Of a DNA stretch of 52,971 nucleotides, positions 44,288-52,971 are shown one piece after another (the first letter of the stretch is position 1; every line of letters begins with the position of its first letter). The notes beneath the pieces were generated by a model that was not told where the DNA came from, ran no database searches, and was given only the letters and a program-made list of their open reading frames with translations. The DNA is from Pirellulales bacterium (GTDB lineage: Bacteria > Planctomycetota > Planctomycetia > Pirellulales > JADZDJ01): positions 1 to 52,971 of the forward strand of contig JADZDJ010000086.1 in assembly GCA_020851115.1 (NCBI GenBank). The letters are read 5' to 3'. The translations under genes and the position numbers were made by a program.

Positions 44288-47200
44288 ATGACACGCACTA
44301 GATTTCTTGTCGCTGCCGTTAACTTCGTGCTGCTCATGATCTTTGTCGCCAACCTGCGCTCCGTGGAAGCTCCTTCCAACACCGAAGCTGGCCGATTTCA
44401 AAAAATGCTCAACGACGGCAATTTCAAGGATGCCTACGAAGGGTTTCGCCGCCTGGCCCTCGATCCGAAGGCCGATCCGGCCAACGTCGGCAACAGTTTG
44501 AACCTGGCGCTGAGCGCTCTTCAACAACTTGGGCGCCTCGATGAAATCGACGAACTGCGAGAAAATGTCATCAAAGTTCATGCCAAGAATTGGCGGTTGT
44601 TGATGGCGGCCGCAGAAACCTATCTCAATTATGAGCACTTCGGTTATATCGTCGCCGGCAAATTCTCTCGTGGCCCCAAGCGCGGCGGCGGAGATGCGGT
44701 CAATTCGACCGACCGCGATCGCGTTCGGGCCTTACAGTTGATGGTGCAGGCCATGCCGCTGGCCGCGACCGATGCCGACAAACCGGCAGTATCGGAATTC
44801 TGGTCGGCGATGTCGCGGATGTTGCTCTCCAACCGCGGTTACGACGAAGCGTGGCGATTGCAGTATTTGACCGATCTTGCGGAATTGCCTGATTACGATC
44901 AAGGTTGGTATCGCGATGGCGGCGCGCAAGGCGCCCCGGTCGATGCCGACGGCAACCCCGTATTTCATCACATTCCCAAGAGTTGGGATGCCGCTCAGAC
45001 CGACGGCCAACGATGGCGCTGGTCGCTACTGCAGGCCATGGAAAATAATCCGAGTCGGAAAAATGAAATCAATCATCAGTTCGCCGAGTTTCTACAAAAC
45101 CAGTTCGGCGTACAGACGATGGCCTATTACGGCCCATTTTTCGGCGGGCTCGACGAGGCCGACGACGGCAAAAAAGACGAATCGGGGACTTGGGCGCTGC
45201 ACACGCTGGCGGAAGACGAAACGATTGCACGGCTGGCCAGCGGCATCCAACGATTCAAACTGCCCCAGCAGTTCGATTTCATCCGGATCTTTCGAGAAAT
45301 CGCGGAGGCCGGAAAATCGAATTATGGCGAAAGCGCGCTCGACACCCTTGCGCAGATTTTTGAGAATCGGCGGCAATATCCTCGCGCAGCGGAGTTGTGG
45401 AAACGCAGCATCGAGGATTACGGCTCGGGAAACAACCACTTCAAGAGCGATCGACTCCAGCAGATTACGGGCAACTGGAGCCGCTTCGAGTCGGTCGCCA
45501 TGCAGCCGGCGGGCAAAGGGGCATCGGTCGAATTTTGCTTCCGCAATGGTCGCCAGGTCAGCTTCGAAGCTCACGAAATTGACGTGGCCAAGCTGCTGGC
45601 CGACGTGAAGGCATACTTGAAATCAAACCCGCGACATCTGCAATGGGATCAAGTCAACATTGGCGACGTCGGTTACCGGCTCGTGCAGCAAAACCAAACG
45701 AAGTATCTCGGACGGCGCGTCGCCGAGTGGGACTTGAAGCTGGAGCCGCGGCCACAGCACTTCGATCGACGCATTACCGTGACCACGCCGTTGCAAAAGG
45801 CCGGCGCGTATCTCGTGACGGCGAAAATGGCCGACGGAAATACCAGCAAAATTATCCTATGGGTCGCCGACACGGCCATCGTCAAAAAACCGCTCAGTGG
45901 CGGCATGTTTTGTTATGTCGGCGATGCCGTCACCGGCGCGCCTGTCGCCACAGCGAACGTCGAGTTCTTCGGCTACCGGCAGCGGCAAGTTAGTCCGAAT
46001 CAATTCAGCATCGACACGCAGAACTTCGCCGAAGCCACCGATGCCGACGGCCAGTTAATCTTCAAAGGCAAAGATAAAGATAATCAATTCCAGTGGATCA
46101 TTACCGCCACCGCGCCCGGCGGCCGCCTCGCTTACCTTGGTTTTACGAATGTATGGGGCGGTAACTATTCCGACGCCGAATACAACCAATCGAAGGTGTT
46201 CACGATCACCGACCGCCCGGTCTATCGTCCGAGCCAGAAAGTGAACTTCAAATTTTGGGTTCGACACGCCCGCTACGACCAAGAAGATAAGTCCGATTTC
46301 GCCAACCAGACGTTTACGGTCGAAATCCAAAATCCCAAGGGAGAGAAGGTTCTCAGCAAATCGTTCACCGGCGACGCCTACGGCGGCATCGAAGGTCAAT
46401 TCGATCTGCCCGCGGACGCCACGCTCGGCGTTTATCAACTGTATGTCGTCAATCACGGCGGGGGCAGCTTCCGCGTTGAAGAGTATAAGAAACCCGAGTT
46501 TGAGGTCACGGTCGATGCCCCGAGCGAGCCGGTCATGCTCGGTGATAAAATTACGGCCACGATCAAGGCGAAATACTACTTCGGCTCGCCGGTTGCCGAA
46601 GCCAAAGTCAAGTACAAGGTGATTCGGTCGAATTACAACCAGCGCTGGTTTCCGACGGGTCGCTGGGATTGGCTCTATGGCCCTGGCTATTGGTGGTTTG
46701 GCGGCAATTACGACTGGTATCCTGGCTGGCGCATGTGGGGCTGCGCGCGGCCGGCGCAAGTTTGGTGGTGGGGGTTTGGCGCTCATCAGCCGCCCGAAGT
46801 TGTGGCGGAAGGGCATGCGCCGCTGAAAGCCGACGGCAGCTTTGAGATCGCGATCGACACGGCCGTTGCGAAGCTGATTCATCCCGATAAAGACCACCAG
46901 TATAGCATTACCGCGGAAGTGACCGACCGCTCGCGTCGCACCATCGTTGGCCAAGGCAATGTGCTTGTCGCCCGTCGGCCGTTTAAGGTTTACACCTGGG
47001 TCAATCGCGGCTACTACCGAGTCGGCGATGTCATCCACGCCGAATTCCAATCGCAGACCCTGGATCACAAGCCAGTCCGCGGCGAGGGTGTCGCGACGCT
47101 CTACAAGGTCACCTACAAAGACGATCAACCCGTTGAAACCGAAGTCCGCAACTGGGAGCTTGACCCCGATGCTCGAGGACACGCCGACTTGCAGATCGAA

Positions 47201-50200
47201 GCTTCAGCAGCAGGGCAATATCGACTGTCGTACAAAGTGGCCGACGAGAAGAAACACGAAATCGAAGGGGCATACATCTTCACGATCGTCGGCGAGGGTT
47301 TCGATGGCCGCGATTTCAAATACAACGACTTGGAACTGGTTCCCGATAACAAAGAATATCAACCGGGACAAACCGTCAACCTGATGGTCAACACCGACCG
47401 CGTCGGCGGCACGGTGCTGCTCTTTCCGCGGCCGGCAAACGGCATCTATTTGCCGCCGAAAGTGCTGCGACTGAAGGGCAAGTCGACGGTCGAGGAACTC
47501 CGTGTCGAGAAGAAAGACATGCCGAACTTCTTCGTCGAAGCGGTAGCCATCGCCGGCGGGCAATTGCATGTCGAGAGTCGCGAGATCGTCGTGCCGCCAG
47601 AATCGAGGATGCTGGATGTGGCGATAACGCCGTCCAAGGAAGAATATAAGCCGGGGGACAAAGCCGCGGTAAAAATCAAATTGACCGATGCCAACGGCAA
47701 GCCGTTTGTCGGCTCGACCGTCGTCGCGATCTACGATAAAGCCGTTGAATACATCGCCGGAGGCAGCAACGTGGAAGATATCAAAGCGTTTTTTTGGAAG
47801 TGGAGGCGCTCGCATTATCCGCACAATGAAACGAACTTGCTGCAATTGTTCTCCAACCTCATTCCGCCTGGACAGAATGCAATGAGCAACCTTGGAATTT
47901 TTGGAGATAGCGTTGCCGAGGAGCAAGGCGCAGCGCTGCACAGCAACCAGGCCTTGCGATTGCGAGGTGTAAGCGACGGCAATTCTCGGACGAAAAGGAT
48001 GGCGGTTGCAGCGCCGGCCGCCGCCCCCATGATGATGGCAGGCGATGCATTGGAACGAGCGGATGTCGGAATGGGATACTCCGCCTCACTCGAAGGTCAA
48101 CCAGCCGACGAGGCCGGCGCACCGATGGTTCAACCGACAGTGCGTTCGAACTTTGCCGACACGGCTCTCTGGGCCGGTGCCATCACAACCGATGAATCTG
48201 GCGTCGGTCAAGTATCGTTGACCATGCCCGAAAACCTTACGACCTGGAAAGTGCGCGTCTGGAGCATGGGCCACGGTACGAAAGTCGGCCAGGCAGACGT
48301 CGACGTCGTCACGCGCAAGAATCTCATCGTCCGGCTGCAAGGCTCGCGATTCTTTCTCGAAAAAGACGAGGTCGTGCTGTCAGCCAATGTCCACAACTAT
48401 TTGAAGTCGCCGAAGCGAGTAACGGTTGCACTCGAACTCGAAGGCAAGTGCCTAGCACCGCTGGGCGATACCACACAGCAAGTGGAAGTGACGCCGGGAG
48501 GGGAAGCGCGAGTCGATTGGCGAGTAAAAGTCGCTCAGGAAGGGGAAGCCGTCATTCGCATGAAGGGCCTGACCGACGAAGAATCGGACGCCGTCGAGCA
48601 GCGGTTCCCCGTCTACGTTCACGGCATGCTCAAGATGGAAAGCTTCTCCGGCGCGCTGCGGCCAGATGATACGACGGGAAAAATCACCCTGCATGTCCCC
48701 AAAGAGCGGCGGATCAGCGAGTCGCGCCTCGAAGTGCGATACTCGCCGACGCTGGCCGGCGCGATGGTCGATGCGCTCCCCTACATGGTCGAGTATCCCT
48801 ACGGCTGCACCGAACAAACGCTCAACCGTTTCCTGCCGACCGTGATTACGCAGAACATTCTCATCAACATGGGGCTGGACTTAAAGAAGATCCAAGAAAA
48901 GCGGACGAACCTGAACGCACAAGAAATTGGCGACGACCAAGAGCGAGCCAAAGGCTGGAAGCGATTCGATCGCAACCCGGTGTTCGATCAGGCCGAAGTC
49001 GCCAGAATGGTGAAAGACGGCGTGGCACGACTGACGGAAATGCAACTGGCCGATGGCGGCTGGGGCTGGTTCAGCGGCTGGGGTGAGCTTAGCTATCCGC
49101 ACACCACGGCGGTGGTGGTTCACGGCCTGCAAGTCGCCCAACAAAATGACGTGGCCCTTGTGCCGGGCGTGCTGGAAAAAGGAATCGAATGGCTCAAAGC
49201 CTATCAGCAGCGGCAAATCGAGCGATTGAAGAACGGCGATGTGAAGCCAAAACCAAAGGAGCCGTACAAGACATCGGCCGACGCCACCGATGCGCTGGTT
49301 TACATGGCCCTGGTCGACGCCAAGGTGGTCAGCGACGACATGCGTGCATTCCTATACCGCGACCGCACGAAGTTGCCTGTCTATGCGAAGGCGCTCTTTG
49401 GCTTGGCGTTGCATCAACAACATCAACACGAACAGCTCGACATGATCTTGAAGAACATCGAGCAGTTCGTGCAACAAGATGAAGAAAACCAAACCGCGTT
49501 CCTCAAGCTGCCCAAGGACAATTGGTGGTGGTACTGGTACGGCAGCGAAATCGAAGCGAATGCTTACTACTTGAAGCTCCTCACCAAAACCGATCCTCAA
49601 GGCAAACTTGCCTCGCGGTTGGTGAAGTATTTGCTCAATAACCGCAAGCACGCAACGTATTGGAACAGCACTCGCGACACCGCCCTGGCGATCGAGGCGC
49701 TTGCCGATTTCATCAAAGCCAGTGGCGAAGGCGAACCCGATCTGACAGTTGAAGTCTGGCTCGACGGCAAGAAGCAAAAGGAAGTGAAAATCACGGCCGC
49801 CGACCTGTTCACGTTCGATAATAAATTTGTTCTCCAGGGGGATGCCGTCGAAACGGGCAAGCATACGCTTGAACTGCGTAAATCCGGCACAGGTCCACTC
49901 TATTACAACGCGTACCTAACAAACTTCACGCTCGAAGACTACATCAAAGCCGCCGGTCTAGAAGTAAAAGTCAGCCGCAAATTCTATAAGCTCAACCCGG
50001 TGGATAAGGAAATCAAAGTCTCCGGCAGCCGCGGCCAAGCGGTCGATCAAAAAGTGGAGAAGTATCAACGGCAGGAACTGGACAATCTAGCTACGCTCAC
50101 CAGCGGCGATCTGGTGGAAGTCGAACTCGAAATCGACAGCAAGAATGATTACGAGTACTTAATGTTCGAGGACATGAAGGCCGCAGGCTTCGAGCCGGTC

Positions 50201-50428
50201 GAAGTTCGCAGCGGCTACGGCAACCCGCTGGGGGCCTATATGGAACTACGCGACAACCGCGTCACCTTCTTTGTCCGAGAGCTCGCCCGCGGCAAGCATT
50301 CGGTTAGCTACCGGCTGCGCGCCGAAATCCCCGGCCAATTTAGCGCACTACCCGCGATCGCTAGCGCGATGTATGCGCCGGAACTCAAGGGTAATAGCGA
50401 CGAAATCAAGCTAAAAATTGCCGATTGA
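44288..50428 (+). CDS. Bacterial alpha-2-macroglobulin family protein with thioester motif
   Basis: ATG 44288 gives 2046 residues with a signal peptide (FLVAAVNFVLLMIFVANLRS). An N-terminal helical part (~30-400) is followed by the MG domains (MG2 entry DRPVYRPSQKVNFKFWVR at ~640), an Ala/Met/Gly-rich bait-like stretch (~1225-1280), the A2M domain (TTWKVRVWSMGHGTK) and a thioester domain. CTEQ at residue ~1507 (YPYGCTEQTLNRF) can form the internal thioester that traps attacking proteases. A Trp/Tyr/Gly-rich stretch lies at ~784-834. No PbpC gene is adjacent. Expected in the periplasm or on the surface as protease defence. Confidence 0.93.
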   Translation: MTRTRFLVAAVNFVLLMIFVANLRSVEAPSNTEAGRFQKMLNDGNFKDAYEGFRRLALDPKADPANVGNSLNLALSALQQLGRLDEIDELRENVIKVHAKNWRLLMAAAETYLNYEHFGYIVAGKFSRGPKRGGGDAVNSTDRDRVRALQLMVQAMPLAATDADKPAVSEFWSAMSRMLLSNRGYDEAWRLQYLTDLAELPDYDQGWYRDGGAQGAPVDADGNPVFHHIPKSWDAAQTDGQRWRWSLLQAMENNPSRKNEINHQFAEFLQNQFGVQTMAYYGPFFGGLDEADDGKKDESGTWALHTLAEDETIARLASGIQRFKLPQQFDFIRIFREIAEAGKSNYGESALDTLAQIFENRRQYPRAAELWKRSIEDYGSGNNHFKSDRLQQITGNWSRFESVAMQPAGKGASVEFCFRNGRQVSFEAHEIDVAKLLADVKAYLKSNPRHLQWDQVNIGDVGYRLVQQNQTKYLGRRVAEWDLKLEPRPQHFDRRITVTTPLQKAGAYLVTAKMADGNTSKIILWVADTAIVKKPLSGGMFCYVGDAVTGAPVATANVEFFGYRQRQVSPNQFSIDTQNFAEATDADGQLIFKGKDKDNQFQWIITATAPGGRLAYLGFTNVWGGNYSDAEYNQSKVFTITDRPVYRPSQKVNFKFWVRHARYDQEDKSDFANQTFTVEIQNPKGEKVLSKSFTGDAYGGIEGQFDLPADATLGVYQLYVVNHGGGSFRVEEYKKPEFEVTVDAPSEPVMLGDKITATIKAKYYFGSPVAEAKVKYKVIRSNYNQRWFPTGRWDWLYGPGYWWFGGNYDWYPGWRMWGCARPAQVWWWGFGAHQPPEVVAEGHAPLKADGSFEIAIDTAVAKLIHPDKDHQYSITAEVTDRSRRTIVGQGNVLVARRPFKVYTWVNRGYYRVGDVIHAEFQSQTLDHKPVRGEGVATLYKVTYKDDQPVETEVRNWELDPDARGHADLQIEASAAGQYRLSYKVADEKKHEIEGAYIFTIVGEGFDGRDFKYNDLELVPDNKEYQPGQTVNLMVNTDRVGGTVLLFPRPANGIYLPPKVLRLKGKSTVEELRVEKKDMPNFFVEAVAIAGGQLHVESREIVVPPESRMLDVAITPSKEEYKPGDKAAVKIKLTDANGKPFVGSTVVAIYDKAVEYIAGGSNVEDIKAFFWKWRRSHYPHNETNLLQLFSNLIPPGQNAMSNLGIFGDSVAEEQGAALHSNQALRLRGVSDGNSRTKRMAVAAPAAAPMMMAGDALERADVGMGYSASLEGQPADEAGAPMVQPTVRSNFADTALWAGAITTDESGVGQVSLTMPENLTTWKVRVWSMGHGTKVGQADVDVVTRKNLIVRLQGSRFFLEKDEVVLSANVHNYLKSPKRVTVALELEGKCLAPLGDTTQQVEVTPGGEARVDWRVKVAQEGEAVIRMKGLTDEESDAVEQRFPVYVHGMLKMESFSGALRPDDTTGKITLHVPKERRISESRLEVRYSPTLAGAMVDALPYMVEYPYGCTEQTLNRFLPTVITQNILINMGLDLKKIQEKRTNLNAQEIGDDQERAKGWKRFDRNPVFDQAEVARMVKDGVARLTEMQLADGGWGWFSGWGELSYPHTTAVVVHGLQVAQQNDVALVPGVLEKGIEWLKAYQQRQIERLKNGDVKPKPKEPYKTSADATDALVYMALVDAKVVSDDMRAFLYRDRTKLPVYAKALFGLALHQQHQHEQLDMILKNIEQFVQQDEENQTAFLKLPKDNWWWYWYGSEIEANAYYLKLLTKTDPQGKLASRLVKYLLNNRKHATYWNSTRDTALAIEALADFIKASGEGEPDLTVEVWLDGKKQKEVKITAADLFTFDNKFVLQGDAVETGKHTLELRKSGTGPLYYNAYLTNFTLEDYIKAAGLEVKVSRKFYKLNPVDKEIKVSGSRGQAVDQKVEKYQRQELDNLATLTSGDLVEVELEIDSKNDYEYLMFEDMKAAGFEPVEVRSGYGNPLGAYMELRDNRVTFFVRELARGKHSVSYRLRAEIPGQFSALPAIASAMYAPELKGNSDEIKLKIAD

Positions 50429-50716
50429 GCCAATTTTTTTTACTGGGCCGACGAGGCGATTATCCAAGTGAATTTCTTGGCCGTGACCTCGCCGAGCCAA
50501 GGCTGGGCCTCGTTGGCACTCAAAACCAGGGGGGAATGGCTACCCCCTTCTCAAAGAGACGCGATCAAACGGCGTTCCAAGCGACTGCCCACGACGGCTT
50601 AAGTAACGTTTCGGTCAGAAATGTCGTGTCACCTACCGCTTCCATGGTCCAGTGAATAGAATTGAGTTCGAAATCATCCGCGGAATTTGCGCAACTCACC
50701 GTCGCTGCTCTCGTCT

Positions 50717-52096
50717 ATGCCATTGCCGCAGGTTGTTATCGTCGGTCGCCCAAACGTCGGCAAGTCGAGCCTGTTCAACTGGCTCGCAGGTCGGCGGCTG
50801 GCTATTGTCGATTCGACGGCCGGAGTCACTCGCGACCGGCTCACTTACCTGATGGATGAGCAGGGGATGTTTTTTGAGCTGGTGGATACTGGCGGCATGG
50901 GGTTCGATGACCCTGATAAGCTCACGCCGCAAATCGAAGAGCAAATCAACTCGGCACTGGAAGACGCGGCGGTGATCTTGTTTGCGGTTGACGCCCGCGA
51001 TGGTTTGACGCCGGCCGACGAAGACATTTCGCGACGACTGCGGTATCTCGAAACGCCGATCGTTTGCGTCGCCAATAAAGCCGATGATGCGTCGATCGAT
51101 CCCAACGCCGACGAGTTCTACAAGCTCGGTCGCGGCAAACTCATCTGCACCAGTACACTGCAAAATCGCAACCGGCAGGAGTTGCTCGATATGATCCTCG
51201 AGCGCCTTCCGCCGACGCTCGACGAAGACGCGGCCCCCGACGAGACGGAAATGAAGCTGGCGATTGTCGGTCGGCGCAATGTCGGAAAGAGCACGTTCGT
51301 GAACACGCTGGCCAAGGCGCCCCGGGTGATCGTCAGCGAAGTTCCCGGAACAACACGGGACAGCATCGACGTGCATTTTCAAATGGACGGCAAGACGTTC
51401 ATGGCGATTGATACGCCCGGACTTAAGCGCACGCGGAGCATCGCCAGCGACATCGAGTTCTACAGTCTGCACCGCGCGCAGCGCAGCATTCGCCGCGCCG
51501 ACGTCGTGATGTTGTTCTTTGAACCGACGCAGCGGATCAGCAAGGTCGACAAGCAACTTTGCGACTACATTGCCCGCCAATATAAGCCGTGCATCTTTGT
51601 CATCAACAAGTGGGATCTGTACATTGAAACGATGCCCACCGAAAAATGGGTGCAATATCTGCACGATACGTTCCGTACGATGTGGCACGTGCCGATCGCG
51701 TTCATCACGGGCCAAACCGGCAAAAACGTCAAGGCCCTGCTCAACCACGCTCAAGTGCTCTACAAGCAATCGCGCCGCCGCGTGGCGACGGCCGACCTTA
51801 ATAAGCTGGTGCGCGCCGCGATCGAAGCCAACCAGCCGCCGGTCTATCAAGGCCGCCAACCCAAAATCTACTACGCCACTCAAGTCGGCATCGAGCCGCC
51901 GACGATCGTGCTGTTTTGCTCGAACCCTGGAGCGATTCCAGAAACGTATCGGCGATATTTGCTCGGCGTATTCCGCGAGCGCCTGCCGTTCCGCGAAGTG
52001 CCGATTAAGCTCTACCTGCGTCGACGCGAAGAGCGCGACCGCCCGCCGCCGGGAGTAACGCTCGAGGATGAGCCGTCGGCGGTGGCAGAATCTTGA
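50717..52096 (+). CDS. der: Ribosome-assembly GTPase Der (EngA)
   Basis: ATG 50717 gives 459 residues with two tandem GTPase domains and a C-terminal KH-like domain, the Der layout. G1 loops are GRPNVGKSS and GRRNVGKST, G3 are DTGG and DTPG, and the G4 loops are NKAD and NKWD. The final domain holds KIYYATQVGIEPPTIVLFCS. It assists 50S assembly. The gene runs toward the 16S terminator on the other strand. The gap before it (50429-50716) has no convincing gene; it holds a short G/C-run hairpin (GGGGG ... CCCCC near 50529-50549) of unclear role. Confidence 0.97.
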   Translation: MPLPQVVIVGRPNVGKSSLFNWLAGRRLAIVDSTAGVTRDRLTYLMDEQGMFFELVDTGGMGFDDPDKLTPQIEEQINSALEDAAVILFAVDARDGLTPADEDISRRLRYLETPIVCVANKADDASIDPNADEFYKLGRGKLICTSTLQNRNRQELLDMILERLPPTLDEDAAPDETEMKLAIVGRRNVGKSTFVNTLAKAPRVIVSEVPGTTRDSIDVHFQMDGKTFMAIDTPGLKRTRSIASDIEFYSLHRAQRSIRRADVVMLFFEPTQRISKVDKQLCDYIARQYKPCIFVINKWDLYIETMPTEKWVQYLHDTFRTMWHVPIAFITGQTGKNVKALLNHAQVLYKQSRRRVATADLNKLVRAAIEANQPPVYQGRQPKIYYATQVGIEPPTIVLFCSNPGAIPETYRRYLLGVFRERLPFREVPIKLYLRRREERDRPPPGVTLEDEPSAVAES

Positions 52097-52346
52097 GTTC
52101 GCTTCAGATTTTGGCCCGCAATCACTTCCCGGTTTTATCCGGATTCGTGGATAGCGAGGTAGCTTCCCGTTGGCAGGTGGTCATTAAAAGTGGATTTTCA
52201 TGATTTGCTTGTTCTAGTCCGCATTTCTCACTGAATCCATAGAAAAAGGCTGCACGATTTGGCGTAAGGTGTTTACCCAAAATCAACACGGAGGCTGCCC
52301 AACGGAAATTCGCGAAGCCTACCGCCGGACCAAATCCAATGGGCGC

Positions 52347-52386
52347 AAAAAAAGACCCGCGGGGCCTGGCTGAGCCGCCGCGGGTC
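52347..52386 (-). terminator. Intrinsic terminator after the 16S rRNA gene
   Basis: On the minus strand GACCCGCGG ... CCGCGGGTC form a perfect 9-bp stem (52354-52362 with 52378-52386) followed by seven T. It lies about 200 nt past the 3' end of 16S and would end that transcript before der. On the plus strand the A-run precedes the stem, so it is directional. Confidence 0.85.
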
Positions 52387-52541
52387 TCTATCAAGTCAAT
52401 CTAGTAGTTTGCTTTGCCTTTGCGGTCTCTTTGTGCAGAACACATTGAGCCGCGAGTCAGGATTGCTCTTGAGTCAGGGCAATTCCTGACGGGCGAAGCG
52501 GACTTCTTTACTGGCACCGAACTGTCTCCACAATCTTTGGT

Positions 52542-52571
52542 GATTCTTGAAAACGTGAGTTTTTAAGAATC
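52542..52571. promoter_or_regulatory. 13-bp hairpin just downstream of 16S rRNA
   Basis: GATTCTTGAAAAC, loop GTGA, GTTTTTAAGAATC; one G-U pair. It begins about 15 nt after the mature 16S end on the minus strand. It may be part of precursor processing. Confidence 0.5.
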
Positions 52572-52577
52572 GGAAAA

Positions 52578-52971
<394 letters not shown>

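Noticed and set aside
46055-47182. Minus-strand open frame of 375 codons
   Set aside because: Antisense to the alpha-2-macroglobulin gene; its length follows from codon bias on the coding strand.
50425-50655. Short plus-strand frame between the alpha-2-macroglobulin gene and der
   Set aside because: Overlaps the macroglobulin stop and contains a G/C-run hairpin; no protein features.
50696-51883. Minus-strand open frame of 395 codons
   Set aside because: Antisense to der, with no recognisable domain.
52122-52394. Minus-strand open frame of 90 codons after der
   Set aside because: It begins at the terminator hairpin after 16S and has no family features; it is probably not translated.

Overview
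The window looks like a chromosomal segment of a planctomycete, probably of the Pirellulales type. The pointers are a secreted beta-helix protein with dockerin repeats and a PEP-CTERM-like end, secreted proteases of a kind common in planctomycetes, a very large alpha-2-macroglobulin, membrane proteins with GYF-like and degenerate J-like domains, and a 16S rRNA gene that stands apart from any 23S gene. These are judgements from sequence features; no database search was run.

Layout. 1-5800: housekeeping genes (MmgE/PrpD protein, ribBA, a conserved unknown, a VOC protein) lie between two copies of a ~220-nt element in opposite orientation; a truncated thioredoxin-family start lies just inside the left copy. 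5800-9360: a gene-poor stretch, a secreted beta-helix/dockerin protein, then a mosaic of mobile debris (RAYT transposase end, RHS repeat, REP-like palindrome, IS256-type start). 9700-11690: a secreted thioredoxin-fold protein with a structured leader. 11706-13737: a complete group II intron with reverse transcriptase, both ends readable. 13775-16383: three minus-strand membrane proteins. 16615-26938: a minus-strand flagellar/type III export locus (ATPase-domain protein, fliF, fliG, fliH, fliI, fliJ, fliN, fliO, fliP, fliQ, fliR, flhB). 27465-43892: mixed metabolic and secreted proteins, including glnB with a textbook sigma-54 promoter, infA, a KbaZ-type protein, a sugar kinase, a radical SAM protein and two HEXXH proteases. 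44288-50428: alpha-2-macroglobulin. 50717-52096: der. 52586 to the right edge: the 3' end of a 16S rRNA gene on the minus strand, followed by an intrinsic terminator.

The strongest candidate for something unusual is the flagellar/type III locus. Its ATPase and export-gate genes look intact, but FlhB lacks the NPTH self-cleavage motif (the aligned residues are FGRQ), and FliG has lost four of the five charged residues that take part in torque generation in E. coli. A flagellum-derived export machine with altered or no rotation and no normal substrate switch would fit, but this is inference. FlhA, FliM, FliE, rod, hook and filament genes are not in the window and may lie elsewhere.

A second theme is short dispersed repeats built on GGATGCT/GGATTCT-like words and on ATTCACCATTC-like words. 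They sit in gaps between genes, even inside the flagellar operon, and in several places extend or enter reading frames (MmgE/PrpD, the Gfo/Idh-like protein, the open frames upstream of ribBA and fliQ). For this reason many start sites here were moved downstream of the longest open frame.
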